A stretch of DNA of 64,000 nucleotides from assembly GCF_014649655.1 (NCBI RefSeq), contig NZ_BMTL01000025.1:94409-158408 (forward strand), in the 5' to 3' direction. The position numbers were made by a program, and so were the translations under genes. Origin of the DNA: Streptomyces humidus (GTDB taxonomy: Bacteria > Actinomycetota > Actinomycetes > Streptomycetales > Streptomycetaceae). Below are positions 17,171 through 26,241 of this stretch, one piece after another. The notes under the pieces are model-generated. The model searched no databases. It saw nothing but the letters and a program-made list of their open reading frames with translations, and had not been told where the DNA came from. Numbering within the stretch: position 1 is the first letter of the stretch; the number at the start of each line of letters is the position of its first letter.

Positions 17171-17513
17171 GCCGCCATGGTACGTGGCCGACGCGCTCGG
17201 GCGGTGCGCGGGCGGCACGCGTTCCGCCGCGCGTGATCCGGTCCGCGGCCCACGGGTCCCGGCGTTCTCCTCCGTCCCTTCGGACCTGCCCCGCGTGCGC
17301 TCTGCGGGCACGGGCGCCCGGCGCAGGGCGTCCGGTGCTCGGGGGGTCCTCGCGGGCCGTCGCAGCCGTCGGCCTGGGGCCTGCGCGGCGCCGTGCGCCG
17401 GCTGCCGCGACCGATGGGGCGTCCCTGGCCCTCACCCGCGGACTGCGGCCTTCGCCCGCCGGGCCGGCCGCGGTCAGGTCAGGTCAGGTCAGGTCAGGTC
17501 AGGTCAGGTCAGG
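17171..17513. other. 343-bp gap with pentanucleotide repeat
   Basis: No gene was recognised between the hypothetical protein start and the DUF397 stop. The right end consists of the 5-bp tandem repeat described separately; the rest is ordinary high-GC sequence. Confidence 0.5.
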
Positions 17514-17525
17514 TCAGGTCAGGTC
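17472..17525. repeat. Tandem pentanucleotide repeat (GGTCA) x 10.8
   Basis: Fifty-four bases with an exact 5-bp period run through the last codons and stop of the DUF397 gene into its 3' flank. Read on the minus strand the repeat supplies the final Asp-Leu-Thr-stop, so changes in copy number after the stop do not alter the protein. Simple repeats like this vary by slippage and are likely to differ between strains. Confidence 0.95.
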
Positions 17526-17756
17526 GAACTCTCCCGCCCGTGCCTCCGACACGAACGCGCCCCACTCGGCGGGTGTGAAGATCAGGGAAGGGCTCTGCGG
17601 GCTGCCGCTGTTGCGCATCGCGATGAATCCTTCGACGAAGGCGATCTGGACATCCCCCCGCCCCCGGCTGCTGGACTGCCACTCGGCGTTGCTGAGGTCC
17701 AGCTCGGGCTTGTCCCAGCCCGTGAGCGGCTGCTGGTGGATGGTGCTCTCGGCCAC
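17514..17756 (-). CDS. DUF397 domain protein
   Basis: Protein of 80 aa with the DUF397 signature: ELDLSNAEWQSSSRG (about 18-32), VQIAFVEGFIAMRNSGSPQSP, then LIFTPAEWGAFVSEARAGEFD at the end. DUF397 proteins are abundant in Streptomyces, usually as the small partner beside a DUF5753/XRE regulator, and act in development and antibiotic control. Here no such regulator is adjacent, so it is an orphan copy. The GTG start at 17756 follows GGAGGAGC. The stop codon lies within the pentanucleotide repeat. Confidence 0.82.
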   Translation of the reverse strand: MAESTIHQQPLTGWDKPELDLSNAEWQSSSRGRGDVQIAFVEGFIAMRNSGSPQSPSLIFTPAEWGAFVSEARAGEFDLT

Positions 17757-17839
17757 GTCCGTGCTCCTCCCGGTTCGTCGTCCGCGGGCCAGCCTAGCGA
17801 TCGGCCCCGTACGCCGACAGAGCACGCGAGGAGGACCTT

Positions 17840-19002
<1,163 letters not shown>

Positions 19003-19006
<4 letters not shown>

Positions 19007-20073
19007 CGCGGTTCCCCTTCGAGTACGGCGACCAGGTTCTGCTGGAGACACGGGCCGGAGGTGGCGTGGGCGAGGGCGCGGTCGGACTCGCCCCGGTGGA
19101 TGCGGGCAGCGGCCTCGCCGATGCGGATCAGACCGGCGGCCATCATGGGGTTGGCCGCGAGCGCGCCGCCGGACAGGTTCACCCGGACGCTGTCGTCCAG
19201 CCGCAGCGCCTTGCGCAGGACGACCTCCTGTGAGCTGAACGGCGCGTGCAGTTCGGCGGTGTCGACGGGCCGGTCGAACGCGCCGGCCCGCTCGGCGGCG
19301 AGGCGGGTGGAGGGCGAGTCGGTCAGGTCGCGCACGCCGAGCGAGTGGGCTTCGATGCGGTGGTCGACGCCTCTGATCCAGGCGGGCCGGGAGCACAGCT
19401 CACGGGCCCGCTCGCCCGCCGCGAGGATGACGGCGGCGGCCCCGTCGCCGACGGGCGGACAGTCGCCGGTGCGCAGCGGCCGCACGGCGTAGTCGCCCTG
19501 CGGGACGGAACCGCGCAGCTGGGCATGGGAGTTGAGGGTGGCGGTGCGTCGGCTGCGGGCGCCGATCGCCGCGAGGGCCGGCTCATCGGTGTGGCCGGCG
19601 TCGATCAGCGCCTGTGCCTGGAGCGCGGCCAGGGCGACGGAGTCGGGCCACAGGGGGGCGACGTAGTACGGGTCGAGCTGGCGGGTGAGGACGTCGCGCA
19701 GCGAGCCGGGAGAGGACTTGCCGTAGGAGTAGACGAGAGCGGTGTCGGCGTCGCCGGTGAGGAGTTTGGTCCACGCCTCGTACAGCGCCCAGGCGCCGTC
19801 CATCTCGACGTGGGACTCGGACAGGGGCGGCCAGGCGCCGACGCCGTCGAGGGCGAGGGTGAAGGAGAAGGCGCGGCCGGCGAGGTAGTCGCTGGAGCCG
19901 GAGCAGGTGAAGTCGATGTCGGCGGTCTTCAGGCCGGTCCGGTCCAGGACGCTGTGCAGGACCGGCATGAGCATCTCGACCTCGGAGAGCTCGTCGGTGG
20001 TGCGCAGGACGTCGGTCTGGGCGAAGGCCACCACCGCGATGTCGCGGCGGTCCGGGGGTTCCTCGCGGGTCAC
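19003..20073 (-). CDS. Thiolase-fold protein, Ltp4-like
   Basis: Second thiolase-fold protein, 356 aa, with IAVVAFAQTDVLR near the start, DFTCSGSSDYLAGRAFSF, a central GDCPPVGDGAAAVILA and NPMMAAGLIRIGEAAARI near the end. The nucleophile region reads SHVEMDGAWALYEA, again with no Cys at the CASG position. It probably forms a hetero-oligomer with the neighbouring Ltp3-like protein and the OB-fold protein. The GTG start at 20073 overlaps the OB-fold stop (GTGA) and its stop overlaps the next start, so the three genes are translationally coupled. Function as a CoA-ester aldolase or thiolase subunit is inferred from neighbours. Confidence 0.8.
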
Positions 20074-21014
20074 AGCAGCTCCTTGTAGACGTCGTAGTCC
20101 GCGTCCGGTTCGCCGGTGGGCCGGTAGTGGTCGGGGTAGCGGGCGCCCTCCGTCCAGACGGGTTCGACGCGCAGGCCCATGCGGACCTGGTCGTAGGGGA
20201 TGCCGGCGATGCGTCCGTGCAGGGCGAGGTCGGCGCCGTCGAGGGCGATGTGGGCGTAGACGTAGGGCACCTCGATGTCGAGGTTCTTCGCCTTGATGTT
20301 CACGATGCAGAAGGTGGTGACGGTCCCGCGCGGCCCCACCTCGACCTGTTCCGCGGTCGGGACGCCGCAGGTGGGGCAGGCTCCGCGGGGCGGGACGTAC
20401 ACCTTGCGGCAGGCCGGGCAGCGTTCGCCGACCGTGCGCCGGGTGGAGAGCGCGGCGATGTAGGCGGACTGGGCGCGGCCGGGCGAGTAGGTGTAGTCGA
20501 GGCGGGCGGGGGCGACGATGCCGGTGACCCGGTCGTCCGCGAGCGCGCCGGGTTCGCCGTCGGGTGACGCGGGTTCGCCGGCGTGGGGCTCGAAGCAGGC
20601 GATGTCGGTGATGGCGCCCTCGCGTTCGGCGGCCCAGCGGATCCGGACGCGCATTCCGGTGCGGACGGCGTCGGGTCCGGGGGCGTCGAGGGCGTGCAGG
20701 AGGGCGGTGTCGGCGCCGTCGAGGCGGACCAGGACCCAGGCGAACGGGGTGGCGAGGGGCTGGCCGCGGCGGGGGGCGTGGTTCCAGGCCCAGGTGGTGA
20801 CGGTGCCGGTGGGCGCGACCTGGACGAGGTCGTGGATCTCCTCGGCGGTCACGGGGTCGTACTCGACGGGCGGGACGAGGGTGCGGCCGTCGGCGGTCCG
20901 CACGCCGAGGACGACGCGCTCGCGCAGGCCGGTCAGGAAGGCGCTCTGCACGGGGCCGAGGGACCGGGTGAAGGGGAACTCGACGACAAGGGGGGCTTTC
21001 AGCACTTCGGGCAT
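20070..21014 (-). CDS. Zinc-ribbon OB-fold protein (DUF35), two domains
   Basis: Protein of 314 aa with two DUF35 OB-fold halves. The second half starts with a zinc ribbon, CPACRKVYVPPRGACPTC (about 199-216), followed by an OB strand pattern (GTVTTFCIVNIK, VPYVYAHIALDGADLALHGRI). The first half (GTVTTWAWNHAP, TPFAWVLVRLDGAD) lacks a complete ribbon. DUF35 proteins bind acyl-CoA and bridge thiolase or aldolase partners. In mycobacteria Rv3521 has this layout next to ltp4 and ltp3. AGGAGG lies upstream of the ATG at 21014. A hairpin at 21051-21068 separates it from the enoyl-CoA hydratase gene. Confidence 0.85.
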   Translation of the reverse strand: MPEVLKAPLVVEFPFTRSLGPVQSAFLTGLRERVVLGVRTADGRTLVPPVEYDPVTAEEIHDLVQVAPTGTVTTWAWNHAPRRGQPLATPFAWVLVRLDGADTALLHALDAPGPDAVRTGMRVRIRWAAEREGAITDIACFEPHAGEPASPDGEPGALADDRVTGIVAPARLDYTYSPGRAQSAYIAALSTRRTVGERCPACRKVYVPPRGACPTCGVPTAEQVEVGPRGTVTTFCIVNIKAKNLDIEVPYVYAHIALDGADLALHGRIAGIPYDQVRMGLRVEPVWTEGARYPDHYRPTGEPDADYDVYKELL

Positions 21015-21050
21015 CGGGGCTGCCTCCTCGGGGAGCCGACGTCATGGGGT

Positions 21051-21068
21051 GCGCCCCGTGAGGGGCGC
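21051..21068. terminator. Hairpin GCGCCCC-GTGA-GGGGCGC inside the operon
   Basis: A perfect 7-bp stem with a 4-base loop lies between the enoyl-CoA hydratase and OB-fold genes. It looks like the GC-rich intergenic hairpins common in Streptomyces. It may reduce read-through from the hydratase promoter or protect mRNA ends. Confidence 0.5.
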
Positions 21069-21167
21069 GGGGCGACTGTGTGTGCGGCTCCGCCGCGTGG
21101 ACGCGGCTCGGCACGACGGCCCCGCGGACGGGGAGCGAACCGCACCTCCCGCTCGCCCGGCGGAGCG

Positions 21168-21968
21168 TCACGCGCGCCTGTAGCGGGGCGGGCGTTTCTC
21201 CGCGAAGGCGCGGGCGCCCTCCTTGGCGTCGGCGGTGTCGAAGACCGGCCAGCCACGGGCGAGTTCGGCGGCGAGACCGTCGGTCTCGGTGAGCTCGGCG
21301 GTCTCGTACACCGACGCCTTGACGGCCTCGACCGCCAGCGGACCGCAGGAGTTGACGCGTTCGGCGATCTCCAGGGCCTTCTTCAGGGCCGTGCCGTCGG
21401 GCACGACATGACCGACCAGACCGATGTCCGCGGCCTCCCGGGCGCTGTACGGGCGTCCGGTGAGCAGCATCTCCAGGGCGTGGGTGCGCGGGATCTGCCG
21501 TTGCAGCCGGACGGTGGAACCGCCGATCGGGAAGAGGCCGCGCCTGACCTCGAAGAGGCCGAAGGTCGCGGACTCGCCGGCGACGCGGATGTCGGTGCCC
21601 TGGAGCATCTCGGTGCCGCCCGCGACGCAGTACCCCTCGACGGCGGCGATCACCGGCTTGCGCGGGCGGTGGTGACGGAGCATCGCCTTCCAGTGCAGGT
21701 CGGGGTCGGCCTTGAGCCGGTCGCGGTGCTGCTCGCCCTCCATGCCCTTGCCGGCCAGCGCCTTGAGGTCCATGCCGGAGCAGAAGGAGCCGCCCGCGCC
21801 GGTGAGGACGACCGAGCGGACCGAGTCGTCCTCGTCGGCCTCCAGCCAGCCGTCGTACAGGCCGACGAGCATGGCGAGCGAGAGCGCGTTCTTGGCCTGC
21901 GGCCTGTTGAGCGTGAGCACGAGTGTGGCGCCCTCGCGTCGCACGGTGAGGTGTTCGGTACCGCCCAT
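21168..21968 (-). CDS. Enoyl-CoA hydratase/isomerase, EchA19-like
   Basis: Crotonase-fold protein of 266 aa. The first oxyanion loop is FCSGMDLKAL (about 63-72), the second VEGYCVAGGTEML (about 109-121), and FEVRRGLFPIGGS (about 139) carries a Glu at the catalytic position of hydratases. The reaction is hydration of a trans-2-enoyl-CoA or isomerisation. It is divergent from a FadD19-like ligase, just as echA19 lies beside fadD19 in mycobacterial cholesterol loci, which suggests a steroid side-chain or other branched acyl-CoA substrate. Two palindromes in the divergent gap are candidate operators. Confidence 0.82.
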   Translation of the reverse strand: MGGTEHLTVRREGATLVLTLNRPQAKNALSLAMLVGLYDGWLEADEDDSVRSVVLTGAGGSFCSGMDLKALAGKGMEGEQHRDRLKADPDLHWKAMLRHHRPRKPVIAAVEGYCVAGGTEMLQGTDIRVAGESATFGLFEVRRGLFPIGGSTVRLQRQIPRTHALEMLLTGRPYSAREAADIGLVGHVVPDGTALKKALEIAERVNSCGPLAVEAVKASVYETAELTETDGLAAELARGWPVFDTADAKEGARAFAEKRPPRYRRA

Positions 21969-21992
21969 CGCACATCTCCCCTCGGAAAGAAC

Positions 21993-22006
21993 GAGAACAG
22001 GTTGCA
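21993..22006. promoter_or_regulatory. Degenerate KstR-like box
   Basis: GAGAACAGGTTGCA keeps the AAC-N2-GTT core and last A of the KstR consensus TnnAACnnGTTnnA but has G for the first T. It lies 25 bp upstream of the enoyl-CoA hydratase start. On its own it is weak; it gains weight from the perfect box at 40840. Confidence 0.3.
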
Positions 22007-22033
22007 GTAGGCGTGACGGCAGTTCAAGGGTTT

Positions 22034-22050
22034 TCTGACAGACAGTCAGA
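22034..22050. promoter_or_regulatory. Operator-like palindrome TCTGA-N7-TCAGA (copy 1)
   Basis: TCTGACAGACAGTCAGA has perfect 6-bp arms and sits in the divergent promoter region between the enoyl-CoA hydratase and the FadD19-like ligase. A second 17-bp sequence with the same arms is at 30707-30723 before the nitronate monooxygenase gene. Size and symmetry fit a TetR-family operator. Confidence 0.6.
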
Positions 22051-22145
22051 TTTCTTGGCGCGGACCCTTCCCACTTACCGCGCGCTTTGCTGTGATGACC
22101 GGCGAACCGTCTGAGAGCCAGGCCGTCGTGAGGTCAGGAGGAACG

Positions 22146-23750
22146 GTGGAGTACAACCTTGCCGACCTGTTCGAGTCGGTCGTCGACGTGGCCGCGGACC
22201 GCGAGGCGCTCGTGTACGTCGACCATCCCGGCACGGGCGCGGAACGCCGGCTGACGTACGCGGAGCTCGACGCGGCCGCCAACCGCATCGGTCACCACCT
22301 CCTCGACAGCGGCGTGCGTCCCGGCGAGCACCTCGGGCTGCATCTGTACAACGGCGTGGAGTACCTGCAGACGGTGCTGGGCTGCCTGAAGGCGCGGATC
22401 GTGCCGGTCAACGTCAACTACCGGTACGTGGAGGAAGAGTTGGTCTACCTCTACCGGGACGCGGATCTGGTCGCGCTCGCCTTCGACGCGGAGTTCACCG
22501 ACCGGGTGACGGCCGCGCTGCCGCAGACGCCGGCCTTGCGGCACCTGATCCGGGTCGGCCCGGCGGTCGAGGGCATCACCTCGTTCGCCGACGCCGAGAC
22601 GAGCGGCTCGCCCGGGCGCGGGTTCCCGGCGCGTTCCGGGGACGACCAGTTCATCATCTACACCGGCGGCACGACCGGCATGCCCAAGGGCGTGATGTGG
22701 CGTCAGGAGGATCTGTTCTTCTCGGGGCTGGGCGGCGGATCGCCCACGGGCGAGCCGGTGAAGACGCCCCAGGAGATAGCCGAACGGGTCGCGGCCGGCG
22801 GCACCGGGATCACCTTCTTCCCGACTCCCCCGCTGATGCACGGCACCTCCACGCTCACCGCCTTCATCGGCTTCAACTTCGGTCAACGCGTCGTCATCCA
22901 CCGCAAGTTCGTGCCCGAGGAAGTGCTGCGGACCATCGAGAAGGAGAAGGTCACCAGCATCTCCCTGGTGGGCGACGCGATGCTGCGGCCGTTGATCGAC
23001 GCGCTCGAAGGGCCCATGAAGGGCACGGACTGCTCATCGGTGTTCAGCGTCTCCTCCTCCGGGGCGATCATGTCGGACACGGTCCGCCGCCAGTTCCGGG
23101 CGCTGATGCCGAACGCGATGCTGCTGAACAACTTCGGCTCCTCGGAGTCCGGCTTCAACGGCACGGCGACGGACGACTCCGGACCCGAGCGCGGCTTCCG
23201 CGTCCGGGTCAACCCCCGTACCCAGGTGGTCGATCCGGCCACCCGCGAGCCGGTGGCCGCGGGCGAGATCGGTCGCGTCGCCCAACGCGGCCACGTCCCG
23301 CTCGGCTACTACAACGACCCGGTGAAAACCGCCGAGACCTTCTTCGAGAAGGACGGCGAGCGCTGGGTGCTGCTCGGCGACATGGCGACCGTCGACGAGG
23401 ACGGGGTGGTCGTCGTCCTCGGGCGCGGCTCGCAGTGCATCAACACCGGGGGCGAGAAGGTGTACCCCGAGGAGGTCGAGCAGGCGCTCAAGGCGCACCC
23501 GGACGTGTACGACGCCCTGGTGGCAGGGGTGCCGGACCCGACGTGGGGCAACCATGTGGCGGCGGTGGTCCAGGTCCGCCACGGCGCCCCGCCGCCGTCC
23601 CTGGAGGACATCCAGCGGCACTGCCGCACCCGGCTCGCCGGCTACAAGATCCCGCGCCAGCTGGTGCTCGCCGCGTCCATCCGCCGCTCACCGAGCGGCA
23701 AGGCGGACTACCGGTGGGCGCGCGAGGTCGCCGTGGCGGAGAGCAGCTGA
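22146..23750 (+). CDS. Acyl-CoA synthetase, FadD19-like
   Basis: AMP-forming CoA ligase of 534 aa. Motifs: IIYTGGTTGMPKGVMWR (about 176-192, P-loop), NFGSSESGFNGT (about 339), LGDMATVDEDG (about 417), GRGSQCINTGGEKVYPEEVE (about 432-451) and the C-terminal catalytic Lys in SGKADYRW. The wording of GGEKVYPEEVEQALKAHPDVYDAL and SPSGKADYRWA is close to FadD19, which activates C24-branched steroid side chains; the real substrate is not known. The GTG at 22146 follows AGGAGGAAC. It is divergent from the EchA19-like gene across a shared operator region. Confidence 0.83.
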   Translation: MEYNLADLFESVVDVAADREALVYVDHPGTGAERRLTYAELDAAANRIGHHLLDSGVRPGEHLGLHLYNGVEYLQTVLGCLKARIVPVNVNYRYVEEELVYLYRDADLVALAFDAEFTDRVTAALPQTPALRHLIRVGPAVEGITSFADAETSGSPGRGFPARSGDDQFIIYTGGTTGMPKGVMWRQEDLFFSGLGGGSPTGEPVKTPQEIAERVAAGGTGITFFPTPPLMHGTSTLTAFIGFNFGQRVVIHRKFVPEEVLRTIEKEKVTSISLVGDAMLRPLIDALEGPMKGTDCSSVFSVSSSGAIMSDTVRRQFRALMPNAMLLNNFGSSESGFNGTATDDSGPERGFRVRVNPRTQVVDPATREPVAAGEIGRVAQRGHVPLGYYNDPVKTAETFFEKDGERWVLLGDMATVDEDGVVVVLGRGSQCINTGGEKVYPEEVEQALKAHPDVYDALVAGVPDPTWGNHVAAVVQVRHGAPPPSLEDIQRHCRTRLAGYKIPRQLVLAASIRRSPSGKADYRWAREVAVAESS

Positions 23751-23801
23751 CCAGGCCCGCGGCGCCCTGGCTCCGGTCCGTGACGGCCCTTCTCAGCCTC
23801 G

Positions 23802-24662
23802 TCACACCCTGCTCGAGCGACCGGCACGCTCCAGGAAGTCGCCGACCCGCCCGGCGAACCCGCCGGGGTCGTCCAGCCACGGGTAGTGGCCGGCGCCGGG
23901 CTGCACGGCGAACTCGGCGTTCGGGAAGGCGTCGGCCACCAGCCGGGCGCGGTCCGGCCGGGGCCCGCCGTCCAGCTCGCCGGCCAGGACGAGCACCGGG
24001 GCGGTCAGCTCGGCCAGCGCGGTCCGCAGGGCCGGCGGGTCGAAGGCGGCCGGATCGAGGAAGCGCTCCTCGCCCTCGGCACAGGTCTGCTCGTCCGCGG
24101 CGGCCTCGTGGGCGCGGGCGGCTTCGTCCCACCTGCCGTGGAAGAAGGCGCCGACGACCGCCGGATCGGGCTCGCCCCCGCCCCCGAGCCACGCCTCGAA
24201 CGCCGGGAACGCCTGCTCGAACCAGGGTTCACGGCGGCGCAGCCGCGCGGCCGCCAGCCGCTCCTCGACCGTGGCCGGCCGGCCCAGCGCCCACGGATTG
24301 ACGGTGACCAGCGCGAGCCGGGACACCCGGTGCGGGTACCGCGCCGCGTACAGCATCGCGAGGCTGCCGCCCGCCGAATGGGCGAGCACGTCGATCCGCT
24401 CCCGCCCCAGGTGCACGCGCAGCGCCTCGACGTCGTCCACCTGCCGGTCGACGCGGTACGTCGCCGGGTCCGCGGGAGGCGCGGAGCCGCCGGTGCCGCG
24501 CAGATCGAGCAGGATCAGGCTGCGGCAGCCGGCGAGACCGCCCAGGTCGCCGAGGTAGTCGGAGGCCCGCAGGGGGCCGCCGGGCAGGACGACGAGCGGC
24601 TCGCCCTCACCCGACACGCGGTAGGCGAGCTCGGTCCCGTCCGGCGCGGTGAAGATCGGCAT
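23802..24662 (-). CDS. Alpha/beta hydrolase, prolyl-aminopeptidase-like
   Basis: Protein of 286 aa. VLPGGPLRASDYL replaces the usual HG oxyanion motif with the PGGP form seen in proline iminopeptidases, the nucleophile elbow is AHSAGG near residue 103, LRGTGGSAPP precedes it, and the catalytic His is in GAGHYPW near the C-terminus with Asp in AGELDGG. The lid region is helical and charged. Substrate unknown. It converges with the FadD19-like gene and is divergent from paaK. Confidence 0.82.
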   Translation of the reverse strand: MPIFTAPDGTELAYRVSGEGEPLVVLPGGPLRASDYLGDLGGLAGCRSLILLDLRGTGGSAPPADPATYRVDRQVDDVEALRVHLGRERIDVLAHSAGGSLAMLYAARYPHRVSRLALVTVNPWALGRPATVEERLAAARLRRREPWFEQAFPAFEAWLGGGGEPDPAVVGAFFHGRWDEAARAHEAAADEQTCAEGEERFLDPAAFDPPALRTALAELTAPVLVLAGELDGGPRPDRARLVADAFPNAEFAVQPGAGHYPWLDDPGGFAGRVGDFLERAGRSSRV

Positions 24663-24776
24663 GCCCCGATTCTCGGCAGGGGTCGCGGCCGCCCGCAACG
24701 GGGTTCTCCGGGCGAAAGTCGCCGCCGGCCTCTTGCCTGACGCCCGCGGGCCTGGATTACTGATCCACAAGAAGAT

Positions 24777-24794
24777 CGACCGAATGATCGGTCG
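24777..24794. promoter_or_regulatory. Operator CGACCGA-ATGA-TCGGTCG upstream of paaK
   Basis: A perfect 7-bp inverted repeat with a 4-bp spacer, 84 bp before the paaK start codon. It resembles the ACCGA/TCGGT palindromes bound by TetR-type phenylacetate repressors of the PaaR kind. No tetR gene is present in the window, so the repressor would act in trans. Confidence 0.5.
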
Positions 24795-24877
24795 CCCGGA
24801 TCGAGACGATTTCGGCGTCGAGACGGTTTCGGCGTCGACGGTGCTCGGTGCGGACAGGCCGGTGAGGGAGAAGTCCC

Positions 24878-26176
24878 ATGACGGATGTGCGGAACCCGCT
24901 GGACGAGGGCGAGCGCCTCGGCGAGGCGGCGCTGCGCGCCCTGCAGTTGGAGCGGCTGCGGACCTCGCTGCGTCGCGCCTACGCCCGGGTGCCCTTCTAC
25001 CGCGAGGCCTTCGACAGGGCCGGCGTCCACCCCGACGACTGCCGCGACCTCGCCGACCTGGCCCGTTTTCCCTTCACCGCCAAGGCCGACCTGCGGGCGC
25101 ACTACCCGTACGGGATGTTCGCCGTCCCCAGGGACCGTATCCGCCGCATCCACGCCTCCAGCGGAACGACCGGCCGGCCGACGGTCGTCGGCTACACGGA
25201 CGCCGATCTGTCCATGTGGTCGGACATGGTGGCCCGTTCGCTCCGCGCCGCGGGCGCGCGGCCCGGCGACACCGTCCATGTGGCCTACGGATACGGCCTG
25301 TTCACCGGCGGCCTCGGCGCCCACTACGGCGCCGAGCGCCTCGGCTGCACGGTGATCCCCGCGTCCGGCGGCATGACCGCCCGTCAGGTGCGGCTGATCC
25401 TCGACCTCGAGCCCCGGATCATCATGGTGACCCCGTCCTACATGCTCACCCTGCTCGACGAGTTCGAACGCCAGGGCGTGGACCCCCGTTCCACCTCGCT
25501 GCGCGTGGGGGTCTTCGGCGCGGAGCCGTGGACGGAGCGGATGCGCCGGGAGATCGAGGAGCGTTTCGCGATCGACGCCGTCGACATATACGGCCTGTCG
25601 GAGGTGATCGGGCCGGGCGTGGCGCAGGAGTGCGTGGAGACCAAGGACGGGCTGCACGTCTGGGAGGACCACTTCTTCCCGGAGGTGGTCGACCCGATCA
25701 CCGGCGAGGTCCTCCCCGAGGGGGAGGAGGGCGAGCTGGTGTTCACCTCGCTGACCAAGGAGGCCATGCCGGTCGTCCGCTACCGCACGCGCGACCTCAC
25801 CCGCCTGCTGCCGGGCACGGCTCGCGTCTTCCGGCGGATGCGGAAGGTCACCGGACGCAGCGACGACATGGTCATCCTGCGCGGGGTGAACCTCTTCCCC
25901 ACCCAGATCGAGGAGATCGTGCTCCGCACCCCGGGCGTGGCGCCCCACTTCCAGCTCCGCCTGACCCGTGAGGGCCGTCTCGACGCCCTCACGGTCCGCG
26001 CCGAGGCCCGCGCCGACGCCTCGCCCGCGGACCGCGACACGGCCGCGCGCGCCGTCGCGGCGGCCGTGAAGGACGACATCGGCGTGTCGGTCGCCGTCGA
26101 GATCGTCGACCCGGAGTCGCTGGAGCGGTCGGTGGGCAAGATCAGGCGGATCGTGGACGAGCGTCCGCGCGCGTGA
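24878..26176 (+). CDS. paaK: Phenylacetate-CoA ligase
   Basis: AMP-forming ligase of 432 aa that makes phenylacetyl-CoA from phenylacetate, ATP and CoA. Motifs are ASSGTTGRPTVVGYT (about 90-104), DIYGLSEVIGPGVAQEC (about 237-253), VRYRTRDLTRLLPG (about 299) and GRSDDMVILRGVNLFPTQIE (about 327-346), with Lys in SVGKIRRIVDE at the C-terminus. Length and all motifs fit PaaK. The paaABCDE epoxidase genes are not in this window, so the ligase is either an isolated paaK copy or acts on a related aryl acid. The ATG follows GAGGGAGAAG. A PaaR-like palindrome precedes it. Confidence 0.85.
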   Translation: MTDVRNPLDEGERLGEAALRALQLERLRTSLRRAYARVPFYREAFDRAGVHPDDCRDLADLARFPFTAKADLRAHYPYGMFAVPRDRIRRIHASSGTTGRPTVVGYTDADLSMWSDMVARSLRAAGARPGDTVHVAYGYGLFTGGLGAHYGAERLGCTVIPASGGMTARQVRLILDLEPRIIMVTPSYMLTLLDEFERQGVDPRSTSLRVGVFGAEPWTERMRREIEERFAIDAVDIYGLSEVIGPGVAQECVETKDGLHVWEDHFFPEVVDPITGEVLPEGEEGELVFTSLTKEAMPVVRYRTRDLTRLLPGTARVFRRMRKVTGRSDDMVILRGVNLFPTQIEEIVLRTPGVAPHFQLRLTREGRLDALTVRAEARADASPADRDTAARAVAAAVKDDIGVSVAVEIVDPESLERSVGKIRRIVDERPRA

Positions 26177-26202
26177 TGACGGGCGGGGCGTCACGACGGA
26201 CG

Positions 26203-26241
26203 GGCGTCACCACGCGTGGGCGTCACCACGCGTGGGCGTCA
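26203..26241. repeat. 16-bp direct repeat between convergent genes
   Basis: GGCGTCACCACGCGTG occurs twice in tandem plus a 7-base partial third copy, each holding the palindrome CCACGCGTGG. It lies between the stops of paaK and the next ligase and may help termination. The partial copy supplies the stop codon of the ligase gene. Confidence 0.7.

Noticed and set aside
17472..17525. CRISPR array
   Set aside because: The repeat unit is 5 bp with no spacers and no cas genes; it is a simple tandem repeat. The decamer array at 37751 is rejected for the same reason.
26203..26241. Attachment site, because of the 16-bp direct repeat
   Set aside because: The copies are immediately adjacent, with no element between them and no integrase or tRNA nearby; a local duplication explains it.
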